Of a DNA stretch of 64,000 nt, positions 1 through 11,330 are shown in pieces. The position numbers and the translations under genes were made by a program. Positions within the stretch are counted from its first letter, which is position 1; every line of letters starts with the position of its first letter. Source of the stretch: Chalara sp. BL73 (lineage: Eukaryota > Ascomycota > Leotiomycetes > Helotiales); the NCBI GenBank assembly GCA_918026815.1, contig CAKJVC010000193.1, forward strand, positions 1 to 64,000, given 5' to 3'. The notes beneath the pieces were generated by a model, which had not been told where the DNA came from, did not search any database, and saw only the letters and a list, made by a program, of their open reading frames with translations.

Positions 1-1068
1 GTGTCGTATGATAAACAAGGCTAGCGCATGAACTGCAGCGGTACCGCTAAACCATGATCGATCCCAAAGCCACTCCTGTTACCATAGGCAGCTTTCTTCC
101 AAGAAAGCTAACCATGATCAGTGTATAAAATAGATAGCGTGGTGTGCGCTCATAACCTCCACTGATAGGATATGAACAATCGATCCATTGAGTGTTATAA
201 ACCGTCCCCTTGTTGGTGATCCAGCCATCCACATCAGCTGATGAGTATGAGGCTGTCAGAAAGAGTTAAAGAGACTGTTTGTCCCATTGCCTTAATAATC
301 TGCAACAAGCGTGGCACGCAACTATTATTATGGATTCGAAGTTATAGCACACAATATCGTAGTTCAAAGTGAAAAATGATGTTACTTCTGTGGCACGCCA
401 TTGATGCACAATTGCTGCTTAAAACATCTTTAGCTGAAAAGCTAGCCGCCTTAACAAGATAGATACGGAGTAGGCCTATTTGTGCTACCACGCTAACCAA
501 TCACAAATTTATATATGACGCCTCTATAAGCCGCCTCCATTATCAGAAAAACCATAGGGAATAATGAATTCGGTTGGCGTACTACCCTGTGCCCCCCAAC
601 CCCGGGCAAAAAAGCTTGTACGTGGGTCGTGAGGAACATAGCTGGTTTTATATACAATGATCTACACAACTCTAATATTTACGACCACGGACTCGGGAGG
701 ATTGGGCTATGTTATATGTCTCTGATAACCATAGACGGCCCCCAACCGGTGGTTTTCCTTGAAAATATTCTCTTACATTTTCTTATGAACTTCGTAGCGG
801 ACGGAATTTGGGATGTATCAATTCGCAGATTTGGTTTTTCTAACTCTATTTTTCAATTCCGAGATTTATAATTTGCTAATTCAAGCTCTCGGAAATGCGT
901 TCTACTATATTTTATGCCTCAGCGCTGCTTGTTTAAGAACACGAATAAATTGGATTATTATTTTTTGTGGATGATAAATTGTCTATAGTAGCACTCAAAA
1001 CCCTTCTTGTTGGGCCTCAAAGGCTCTAGTTTTTGTGCCCGGAAGTACATAGGGGCTTTTTGCCAATA
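1..1068. other. Intergenic, no supported gene
   Basis: The stretch is AT-rich and holds only short open frames without recognisable protein features. The first part may be the flank of a gene outside the window. I see no RNA gene or clear repeat. Confidence 0.5.
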
Positions 1069-3009
1069 TCAGTTCTTCTTACACAGTCTGGGTGGATCAT
1101 TGATCTCTTCCCATTTCTCAGTACCAACTGTCGTCTTAGCATAAAAGACACCAGTTGGGTCCCATTTTTGGCGGATATTGAACAACCTGGCATAGTTGCT
1201 GCCCCAGTATGCCGTTTGCCAATTGGGTTCGTTCAGGTCGCCCTGTACAGGTTAGCATTCGTACTCCATGTACCGCGACTAGTTGAAGCTAAATGTATCC
1301 TACCTCATTGACATACGCTCCACCGCGAGGAGAAGCAGCTATAAGCTTCGCGCCGATTGTGTTGGTCACAATGCCTTGTGCTGTTGCCTTCTGTGCTTTG
1401 GTTGCATTTTCTGGGACATTCACGACGGTGATGCTGAAGCTTGAGGCTTGTCGCCAGCCAGGATGGATGGCATTGTCAACTGTTGGATTGCCGTGACCAG
1501 GACCGACGATATGACCAATGATGATGCCGGGTAGCCAGTTGGGTGGATTGACAGCAACCTGGAAAGCTTTTACTAAAGCGGGGTTGTTTTCTTCGATGTC
1601 TTTATTGTTGAAAAACCGACCGCCAACTATTGTAGTGTCTCCAGCAGTCTCATCTTCAAACATATCAATGTAGAGATCGAAATAGGTGGAGAATTCTTTC
1701 GTCACGGTAGAATACCCGATACCAATTGCGTTTAATTTGTCGAAAAGAGGCTGCAGAACCTGTTGGAGTTGGGCGGCGTTCATGTTTGGGGCAACAAATG
1801 GCTGAATGTGAAGGCGAAGTTCACTTAATTCATAATAAACGAACATGCCATTGGCAACATACAAATTGGCGAGGGAGTGGAAAGCTTCAACTCCCTTCCA
1901 AAAGAGAGCGGAGTCCGTTGTGTGGGTTGCATTGATGTTGATAATGGTTCCGGCGCATGGAAGCTCCGGGAACGTCTTGACAGTTACAGAGGTGACAATA
2001 GCAAAGGTACCTGGCCCACCACCCTTAAGTGCCCAAAAAAGGTCTGAATTTTGCTTTGCATTGGCGGTGACAGCCTTTCCTTCTGCGGTGATGACATCGA
2101 ATGAAAGGGCATGGTCCGCTGCCATTCCATGGTAAGTTGAGAGTGGTCCGTGGCCGCCACCTTGGATATATCCTCCTGAAAATCCTACAGTCTACGGAGT
2201 ACATTGTTAGAACTGCCAATGTAAATTATACAGAGACTGAACTTACTGGGCATTCACCGCCAACAACCACGACTTTTGGGGACTGTTGATTGGCAAGGCG
2301 ATACAGTTCTCTGCCTTGCATCCCCGCAGCCAAGGTTACAGCGCCTCCAGTATAGCCCCCGGGACCCGTATACTTCTTGGTGAAAGAGCTACCCTTCAAG
2401 CGATGCGTGTTGATAGCCAGTGCCCCAGATGCAACTGATCGACCCATAAAGTCATGGCCCGTATTTCGAACAACAAGACGAATATTGTACTTCTTAGCAA
2501 AGATAACACCAGCTTGAACATGTTTCGGATCAGATGCCAAGATCACATATTCGGACATATATCCAATTGTGCATGGCTCTGCAGGGTTTGTGGTGACTTG
2601 GCAAGTGTTGTTGGAATAAAATGTTCTCAACGGTGCGAGCGGCGTCTCGATTCTGGCAAGAATTAATTAATGGGTTCCCCGGATTCAAGATTGAAAATAA
2701 AGCTCACAGCCATGGCTGGTTTCCCTGGTTCGCCGTAGCTTCAGTACACCCGGCGGCATTAAATGTACTCGCTCCCTCAAACGTATTGTGGCAGACCGCA
2801 GCATGGGGAACAAACTTGATGAGGCGGCCACCAACGGTAGAATTGAGGGCATCCCAAGCTGATACTGAAGGCCAACATTTATCACCTTCATAGCATTTGC
2901 AGCTATATGGAGAATAAGAAGTGGCAGACGCATCACGCCTTTGTGCTGGGGAAAGAGCGTTGACTTGTAGGCATAGCAGAACAAACGAGATGGGGATAGG
3001 GAGCCTCAT
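1069..3009 (-). CDS. Secreted FAD-linked oxidase, berberine-bridge type (4 exons)
   Basis: The predicted protein oxidises a small substrate with covalently bound FAD outside the cell; the substrate cannot be read from sequence. Exons are 3009-2708, 2652-2247, 2191-1304 and 1242-1069, with introns of 55, 55 and 61 bp, giving 589 residues, normal for the family. Residues 1-20 look like a signal peptide. The FAD domain shows VRNTGHD (His167) and GGECPTVG (Cys235), the positions used for double covalent flavin attachment in this family, followed by GGYIQGGGHG. The last exon carries the BBE-type end, NEPNWQTAYWGSNYARL and WDPTGVFYAKTTVG. The layout is closest to fungal isoamyl-alcohol-oxidase-like proteins. 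The start is the first ATG before the signal peptide. It stands alone, with no obvious biosynthetic cluster around it. Confidence 0.9.
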
Positions 3010-4053
3010 TTTGACCTGCGCAGTGGTAGAAACACTTTCATTGAGGAATGCTGCTGTAGTTATAGAAAATTTCCCATGACAGCTTCGACCATCGACATGG
3101 TTCCCAGTCGGTGATGAATTGCCATCGAAAGAGCCTCGTCCCTGCGAGATAGCCTTAGTCAAGCTTACCAAACACGTGGGGGAGATGTTCTCTGGAAGCT
3201 CTGAAATCACCTCACGTTACATTGTCGCTTCTTTACGAATAAATGCGCCAATTCACGCTTAAGACCGACGACCTAAGGGTACTTGGTTCTGGGATAAACA
3301 CATGGGAGGGGCATTAGTAAGTCTGGGCATCACCAAATACAGTTCTTGACGAAAGACCCCCTAAAGGTACGAGCCCCTGAGCAAACCTTAAATGACGCTT
3401 GAAGCGAACCATCACGTATTACCAGCCACATATCTGCACCAAATTGGCCACTTATGCCCCCTAGTATCTCGTCAACGTAATGTTGTATAGAAATAAGAAG
3501 AAAAAAGAAAAAAGAAAAAAAGAAATAAAGGGGATCTAAGTCTGGACCTAGGACCGGCCCTGTCCCTCACCCGAGCACCTTAATTAACCTTTCCTAGGCT
3601 CGGGTACCATGACCCCGGTCGCTGTTCGGATCTTGGTATCTTCATGGGATGTTTTAGGATGGAATAGCTGATCTTGGCACCAAACCACCAACTACGCTAT
3701 CAAGCCATTTGTTCGCCCGGCCACACTTCATATGTCATGACTCGGTTTTTCTCTCCAGATTTGCGGGACGGATGCGATCCTGCGTCCCGCGCCACTATTA
3801 CCTTGGATTCGCGGGCACTATTGTCCCAGGTGGTGCTGAAAGTTGTTCCGTTTGCATACATGCTTAAGATTAAGCTTAGCGATCTCCGCATTCTAGGGTT
3901 TAGTTCATATAGCTGGAGAATGGCTTTTCCTTCTCCACATCCTCTATGTTGATCATTCAAGAACGTCTTTGCGCGAGCCTCCTACTTGAGATACGGCTTT
4001 TATCTATCTGAAGCATTTTGATCTGAATGTTATCCATAGTTTAAATCAAAGAA
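3010..4053. other. Intergenic with A-rich tract
   Basis: This divergent promoter region separates the FAD oxidase (-) from the membrane protein (+). An A-rich, G-interrupted microsatellite lies at about 3488-3531. Open frames at 3674-3960 exist on both strands but neither looks like protein. Confidence 0.5.
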
Positions 4054-5353
4054 ATGCCTTCAACGAAGCCAGAGGACCTAGAGTCCCGAGTGCCTTTGTT
4101 GATGGGAGTTTTGATTGGAATGGGGAGTGCATCAACAGTCGCTGTTGGTCTTAGATTTCTAGCCAGAGCGAGAATAAGTCGCCAAGTAGGTGCCGATGAC
4201 TGGACCATGTTGGTTGCGTTGGTAAGTGCTCCATGAAAGATCGGACGAAGAGTCTCTCTCATTAACCGCCTAATAAGATCTTCTCGATCCTCACTACCAT
4301 TACGGGCTCCCTGGCAGCCTCATATGGCATGGGCCGTCATATCGTCTCCTTGGAGTCCTGGCAGATCACGAACGGTATAAAGCTTGTGTGGTTTGCGCGC
4401 ATGTTTTCTCAAACGGCTTTCGGCTTCGTCAAACTATCAATCGCCTTGCTATACTTGCGAATATTTGCAATAAGCAAGACTTTCTCCATCTTTCTCTACT
4501 GCACTATTGCTTTCAACTTTATTGTCACCACTATTTGGCTGGTGATGACGATCAAATGTCTTCCCGCATCAGCCAATTGGAACAGCAGCCAACTTCCTAC
4601 AGCAAAGTGTATCCAAGATCAAGTAACTATAGACTACGCATTCTTCGCAGGTGGTGAGTAGCTTTCATCGCCGCCGTCTTACAGGTTCTGTTGCTGATTC
4701 ATTTGCCCTACTTAGTTGCCCACAGTATCCTTGATGTTACTTATGTGGTATTACCACTGATCTTTGTCTGGAATCTCAGCCTCCCATCCCGGGCCAAGTT
4801 CGGACTCACGATCCTCCTCAGCCTAGGCCTCTTCGCTGCAGTTTGCTCTATGATCAAGATCAGCAAGACATCGCAGCTAGGCAAAACCCAGGATATTACC
4901 TGGGAATTTACTGATCTTTCCATCTGGAACGTTGCAGAACTCAACGTCGGCATCATCGTAGGATCGATCCCACCTATGCGACCGCTTTTAAGCTTGGTCT
5001 ATCGTAACACATCGAATGCCGTTGGGCTTTCATCCGCTTCGCGAAGCAAGCGCAATGGGACGGCAGGGACTGCGCCTCTGAAGAGGAGTAACTACGTCAT
5101 GCAGAAGGATTCGATCACATTCGAGCTTGATAATAGGACGTACGTGGAAAGCAACGGGGTCATGAAACATATATCGAGGACGATGGGGGGACATGGAGGA
5201 AGCGAAGAGTCTATTTTGAAACCTGAGGGGAAAGGTATTTTGCAGACGAGGGAGGTTGAGGTTTCGAGCACGTATGAGCCCAGTCAAGCCGAGTGGGACA
5301 TCGGTGTTGCGAAGTCTGAGGAAGCAAGTGCGACAAATTATACACCAAAATGA
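4054..5353 (+). CDS. Rhodopsin-domain seven-helix membrane protein (PTH11-like/SAT4 type)
   Basis: This is an integral membrane protein of the fungal rhodopsin-domain family, which includes PTH11-like receptors and many proteins of unknown role. Exons 4054-4221, 4278-4653 and 4716-5353 are joined by introns of 56 and 62 bp and give 393 residues. Family signs are the first helix ending in VGLRFLARARI, the motif GADDWTML, a helix with SQTAFGFVKLSIALLYLRIF, VLPLIFVWNLSLPSRAKFGL, and a last helix with NVGIIVGSIPPMRPLL. The roughly 120-residue cytoplasmic tail is polar and not conserved. No ligand can be inferred. Large numbers of such genes occur in filamentous ascomycetes, so the family call is firm and the function open. 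Confidence 0.88.
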
Positions 5354-6175
5354 ATTGTCCCATCAACCTCACGGCAAGCACCACTGATCTGTAATTTATG
5401 GATATTTCTTGTAGAAGTCAAGTGAACAGAGCAGCAAGACTTTGAGCTCTCGGCGTATAAAAATGGGCAGGCACTTTGAAATTGGTAGCTGGCGATCTAG
5501 ATCATTTTTATATCGATCTTTAGCTAAATGGTAAAGCGAATTGGGCTAACCCAGCTTTTTGCACGGAATATTCAAGCATACATTGCCATCACAGGCCACA
5601 CCAATTCGCTATCATTGAGGCTCCCATGTGATGCTTCGTCGGAGTAGTGTCTGTATTGATTCTACACAATATTAAAGTATGATTGAATCCATAAGCCGTG
5701 AGAATTCCTGCATACCTTCATGGGGTTTCTGTGCTAGAGTGGCTGATACCTTATCTTTTGTTGTAGCCGCGCTATTTTAAGTCCGTTATAAGGAGTAATC
5801 ACTCCACATTAACATCTCCCCTTCCACATGCTATCCTTCCCCCTGAGTAATCTTACAATCATGGGTTTTTTTACGTGAAATTGGCCCGTGAGTAAATCTA
5901 TTTCATAGCTCCCTTTGCTAGGGTATCAACAAGTAAAACCAGGTTTAGCTAGAGCCCTAGCTTGTTCCGAGTACGACAAGGGGTTTTCCAAGGAATAGCA
6001 AGTCAGATGCAGGGGCTCCGGACAGCGAGAAGCTCTTAAAACTCGCTTAACCCATGATTGCAAGATTAGGGGGAGAGGTTCGATTACAAACTGAGGAGAA
6101 CCTAGCCATCTCTACGATTTAGGGTTAATTCAGCCTTAGGCGCTGAAAGTGCATTGATCCAGATAAGTTCCTCCA
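5354..6175. other. AT-rich intergenic, edge of degraded region
   Basis: I find no open frame of note. The base composition drops toward the decayed HET gene and transposon that follow. Confidence 0.5.
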
Positions 6176-6437
6176 TTAGAGTTTAATAAACCTTGATAGT
6201 TCATTAGGCGTAAACTCTGTTGAGTTCCCATCCAAAAGCCGGTTCAGATAACCAGCACCAATAGTAATACAGCCATCTTGATATTCTCGTAGAACAAATG
6301 GCATTTCGCATCCCGACAAAAGCCATATCATATCTCCCTGTTGAGCCCGCGTATGAGCCCGCCCAACACAGCCATTCCTGGTACGGATCGTTCCTGCACC
6401 ATCTTTGAAGACTCTGTTTACTAATCCCCCCTCCCTA

Positions 6438-8501
6438 ATATTTCAGCATTCAAGGGTCAAAAAGAGGGGTTATCAAGGTTTCAATACAAGGTTCGTAGCC
6501 ATAAGCTGAGAGTATTACAAGGATTGTATTAACGTAACAATCTATGAATCTAAATCCACCTAATATTTTGTCGGCCATCCTTTCGCGTCGATTACGGCCT
6601 GGCAACGATTCCCACCAGCTATCTGTAAGTGATTCAATATAGCTGTCTGGTACAGCTTTCCAAGCACTCCAAAAGAATCTTATTAACTGTGTAATACGAC
6701 TGCCAATAGTTTTCTTGAATCCAATTCTTCATCCAGTTCCAAACGTGCTTAATAAAGTTTAAGTCAGGAGACCATAAAAGACACGGTAGCACTTTGATTC
6801 CTCGTCGACGTAAAGCAGCTTAAGTAAAAGCAGAACGGTGAGAAAGAGCGTTGTTATACTGAAACGTAAGCTCAGAATGCTCTCGCGTTGCAAGTTCGAT
6901 TCCAGACAGTATATATTCGTCAGAGCGTTCTAAGTTGACTAATCTCTACATCTTTTCCCAGAATACAGCTGGTTCTTTCTTTCCTTGATATATCGGTCCG
7001 TGAAACATCCACGCAGAAGCTTTGCTGTACTTTCGCTGTAAGTTTGTAGAATCGAATCGATCAGAGCTATCTTGTAGTGAAGGAACTATAGTTTGACCTG
7101 GATATTTTGGAACTCCTTATATCGGAAACTTCCATATATCGGAATAAATCTCTGGACCTGCCAGGCATTAAGTGGCTGTAACGGACCTCTTTACATCGGA
7201 AACCTCTACGTATCGGAATATATGCATGGAACCGAGAGTTCCGAAATATCCGGGTCGGACTGTAGTATTATCACGATATATTGACCCCTAAAATCGAATT
7301 CTATACCCCACGGAATATGAGATTTCAAATAGCAATACGTATCACCGCAAAGTTTGCAAATCTTATATTATATCATACTATCCTATAGTATACTATAGTA
7401 CTAACCTTAAATGAAGCTGTTCCCAATTAGTAATACGACAAAGGTACAGCCTCTTTAAAAAAAAAGTAAGCTTCATTTCCACTTGCTTTAACCCCTGTAG
7501 TAGCATTTTAACCTAGCTTACTAGCCTTGGCAAGATACTTAGTATATTGCCAATATAATATAAGATCAAATTTTCATACTAATACTAGCGTAGTATCAAA
7601 AAACCGATCTCATATGACTCGGACTCAACATCACTAAATGCCACCATACTAGTTCCTTCAATGCTATCTTGTTGTACTGTTACATACGAAGTTGTATGTG
7701 CTCTTTCTATAGCCTATTGATAAACGGATAGATTGTAGGTAATCTTATCACAGAATAGGTTGTAGAATAGGGCACATGATATTGATTGTAGAGCTAATAG
7801 AATCAACTATCTAGAGTGAACAAAATAGGGGTCCTGGTGCCAAGAACGACTAAGCCAAATCTGGCCAATGGGCTTGGCCGTTTCACACCTATACTTCGTC
7901 AGAGAACACAATATTCATGACTTCTCCTCTATTTATACGCTTTCCTATTTCCGCGAACTCAAGTCGAAGATCCTATACGTCAGAGTCATCTGAAAACCCC
8001 TTTTTGTAGCTCGTACGACGACAGTAGCCTAGTTGCTTAAAGCTGTAGAAAAGCCTTGTAACCAACATTAAGATTTGCTGCCGAATCAATAATACGAAAA
8101 GGCTTTTTCCAAGTGAACCGCTTGTGAGAAAGGGACTTTTCTAGCCAAAATTGAAGTCGATTGCGTTCTGGAGTCTTAAGAAGGTTTGTACGCCCGTAAA
8201 GTGATTTGTAACGTTCGATTCTGGTTGAATATCAGTGTACAGAACCGTGAATCGAAAAGCTGTTTGGATTTCAAGCTTTTTGTCTTTAGTTGCAAGAGTA
8301 TTATTAAAGCGTTGAGGATTCATTATTTATTAATACAGTACAAATTTAAAAATGTAAACAAAATCATACAAAATCGAAATAATTTTTTATAGAAAATTTT
8401 ACATGATTGGTCAGCAAATCTCCCTTTGTTTTATTGGCTTACGAACCTTGTATTGAACCTTGTAACAGCCCCTGTCTTTGACCCTTCAATGCTAAAATAT
8501 T
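6438..8501 (-). mobile_element. Degenerate Tc1/mariner element with ~65-bp inverted repeats
   Basis: The ends at about 6438-6503 and 8437-8501 are imperfect inverted repeats of about 65 bp, both containing TTCAATACAAGGTTCGTA-like or GGTTCAATACAAGGTTCGTA sequence and flanked by TA. Inside, on the minus strand, broken frames give a Tc1-type transposase: ATG near 8323, TPERNRLQFWLEKS, then IVFSDE (first catalytic Asp, codon at 7898-7900). Downstream lie QYNNALSH, where the second Asp is Asn (6853-6855 or neighbour), and SPDLNFIKHVWNWMKNWIQE, where the third catalytic Glu is Lys (6748-6750), then VPDSYIESL near the end. Both changes are G-to-A. Several in-frame stops and frameshifts are present, so it cannot encode a transposase. 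It sits inside the decayed HET gene. Confidence 0.82.
7088..7264. mobile_element. 173-bp MITE with 27-bp inverted repeats, TA target duplication
   Basis: The termini at 7090-7116 and 7236-7262 are inverted repeats, with only transition differences between them; the right arm reads inward as CAGTCCGACCCGGATATTTC. TA dinucleotides flank both ends (7088-7089 and 7263-7264). The body carries paired sub-repeats of the form ATATCGGAA / ATCGGAA on both halves. Size, TA duplication and CAGT ends fit a non-autonomous pogo/Fot1-type MITE. It lies inside the Tc1/mariner element, so it inserted later. It has no coding capacity. Confidence 0.75.
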
Positions 8502-9780
8502 AATACGTAGATCCAGGTTTTGAATACAGATTAACTTTCTAGGTTTCGAAATTCATATATCTTCAAACATCGGAATCGGTCATCCATTGGAGAAAAATTT
8601 CGTCTTGGAATTCAAATTCGCCAAGCTGTGTTAGCCACCTGCTTTTATCTCCAATATTCGAATGAAGCTCACTAGAACTCTCCATGTATTGATTGAGCGT
8701 CTGCAAGCCAATTTTCTACCTCAAATCAGCATCAACATAGAGAGGGAAGTGTTTGCAAAAGCGCTCTAATACTTTCAATTGAATTATTATATGGGTTTGT
8801 TAACGCTGCTTCGTGGTGGTGACGACTTGGCGGAGTGGAAAGACATATTTAGGTCCGACTCGCCTTCCAAATCCATGCCAGAAGAAAAAGGTGATTTCCT
8901 TGACGTGGAATTGTCTCATGATCTTTGCCCACAAGAGATACTTCGCTTAATATTATCTATATGAGTTGCTCCCTAATTCACTTCCAAAGTATTACTAACG
9001 TATGTAGTTATGTCCACGCATATTCCTTCAAATCAAGCGTCCACCTAGAGATTCTTGAAGTTACAATAGTTTTATTCACAAAATGTTTCTGAATAAAAGT
9101 ATTATCGCGAAAGTACGTACTCTTTGGTTCCTCGACAGCCGCATCATTGAGGTATTTCCCAAGAGAGGCAGCAGCTAGGAGACGCAACCAATCTATTGAC
9201 CAGGAAGGCAGATCTATTCTAATTTCCTATCAATGTGTCCATAGGAACGACAGTAACTTTAATGAATCTTGCTTCTTCATCAAATAAATTGTAATCTCTA
9301 TGCAGAATAGTCTGCAAATTCTATATAGTTTGGTACTGAGATATACCTGGCCAGTATCCGTTGTCCAAAAACACTTGAAGTGATTCCAAACCACCCGAGC
9401 CCATGGACTGTTCGAGTAGCCTGCACAACATATCGTTAGGTAGGGGATTTGAGTCTACCCTACCAGCCTGCCGTTGGCCAATGTATTAATGATAATTATA
9501 GCCTTGGCGGTCTCTCGCCTGCCTCACCAACCATGCCACGACATCATGGGCTTGGTATAGATATACTTCATCCGAAGACATTGCTCACCACGCTCTTTAG
9601 AATCTCCTTGGTAGACGCAAAGTTCGTCGGCCAATAGAATCATACAACTTTCATCGAATTAACATAGTGGAGAATAGAGAGTATCTCGAACTTCATAACG
9701 GCGCCCATTGAGGAGAATCCGCCTTTTTACTAAAACCTATCCCCAACAATCTGACAGTAGAGTATATATCAAGTGATCGA

Positions 9781-11330
9781 TTTCGGAAACGTGAGGCACA
9801 CCGAATTGGAACACGCCTTCCGGCCCAAAGGTCATAATAGCGAGAACCCGAATCTGGAATTTCAGGTCAAATTGTTTGTAAACAGTAATATATTAACTTA
9901 CTTAACGACTAACTGTAGCTGTCGAAATGAGTGAACCTCGGTTTTATGACTTTTAAGTAAATTTATGCGTTTTGCGGCTACATATTATTGATATTACTAA
10001 ACACCACACATAACCCTTTATACAAAGTAAATGCGTAACCTCAAGTCCCCTACTAAAATTATAGCTTAAAATAATTAATAGTTAAGAGTTATATATGCAA
10101 GAATTCTTATTAAGGAACAAAGCCTTTACACTATACCTTGCCATTAATGCATCAGCCTGCCTTCAATTTGACCAGGCTTGCAACATCTTCATACAACTCG
10201 GTTAAAGATGTTAGTAATATCGACACTTCTCCCATGGTTAGTATTTGACTAAACAGAACTAGACGCGCTAACCTATGAACTAGCATAGTGCTCATCTTAG
10301 CGCCTTTCCTAGGGTTATTCCTAATCGTTCAAAACATCAGCTAATCACTCTGCAAGCCATTCTCATTATCTCCAAATTCGCTAAAGATAAATTTGATATT
10401 TTGATATCTAGGAAGACAGTATAGCTTGTTTTCCCTTAGCTGAAAGTAAGACACTAATTTAGGTATAGAGAAGCAGATCATAAGCACGATTTAATGCGGA
10501 ATATGTCATCTATAAACGTCATTGCAATGCTTTCTTCAATATTGAGCTTCTTTAACAATTGCTATCAACAGAAGCGAGCAATGGCAGAAACGCACGATTT
10601 TTGTAAAAGTGGCTAGATTTCTTAGTGGGAGATATGCTTTATTAATGAAAAACTTCGTTTAGGTCAATATTAATCTTTGTTGCTTCAAGCTTGTTAAATG
10701 TTAGCGTAGCCGAATGCTGCGTTCTAGCTTCCTCGTGACATCAACAACCCAATGGATACGTACAGGGAAGAATGATGAAAGGCGAAGAGAAATAAAATAT
10801 GAAGAATGGAGAATGGAGATTGAAAGGAGAGTGCACAAGGCTGGAAAGGCCAAATATTGGATGTGAAAAGCTTGCTGTGCGATAACCTTTCATTCACACG
10901 GTCACTAATGAAAAATATTCTTGCCATGCTATAACTATATTTCGCAACCAACTTCATTAGCGCGGGTGTAATATAGCCCATCCTTACAGCCGAGATGTTG
11001 TGGCCCATGTCGAAATTCTGCCGCTGTGAGGAGCTGTACTACATGACTTAAGTAAGATTCCTATTTATATGGCAGCCGGCCATGCCGTAACGTATGCAGA
11101 AAAAGAAGGCTGCTTACGGTCGTACTACCGAACTAGCCATCGCACTCTCCAAGATGGATTATGTATTTGGTCACTCTTGATGCCATCACATCCCACTTTC
11201 TATATGTCAAGGAACATAAGAAACAGAGATCCAATGGGTCGCCAGATATCAGCGGGCAAGAATGTAACTGGAAGGCTTGAAATTCACCACCGGCAACACG
11301 GGAAAGGTGGGTACACTCAGGTGGGCGACC
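9781..11330. other. AT-rich gap, no supported gene
   Basis: This continues the AT-rich degraded region. The open frames at 10724-11008 and 11069-11383 show no family features, and the second is largely a shadow of the next gene's first exon and intron. Confidence 0.5.

Larger units (their letters stand above)
6176..9780 (-). pseudogene. Decayed HET-domain gene, split by a transposon
   Basis: Reading the minus strand from about 9780 downward, fragments in shifting frames match a HET-domain protein in the right order. They are a CWG motif followed by a stop (about 9755), LLNGRRYEVRDTLYS, then LADELCVYQGDSKER and MKYIYTK (about 9650-9590), NGYWPGISQYQ in place of the usual YWSRIWxxQE, and DLPSWSIDW (about 9210-9190). 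Next come FQDEIFLQWMTDSDV (about 8580) and, beyond the transposon, a C-terminal part with GDMIWLLSGCEMPFVLREY ending at 6176. Stops are TAG, TAA or TGA where TGG, CAA or CGA would be expected, which fits RIP-type transitions. Without the 2.06-kb insertion, about 1.5 kb remains, a normal HET gene length. It is not translatable. Confidence 0.75.

Noticed and set aside
3488..3531. A-rich repeat as a CRISPR-like or regulatory array
   Set aside because: It is an irregular A-rich microsatellite with no repeat-spacer structure.
8779..8964. Plus-strand 61-aa protein
   Set aside because: It lies opposite fragments of the decayed HET gene on the minus strand and has no own support.
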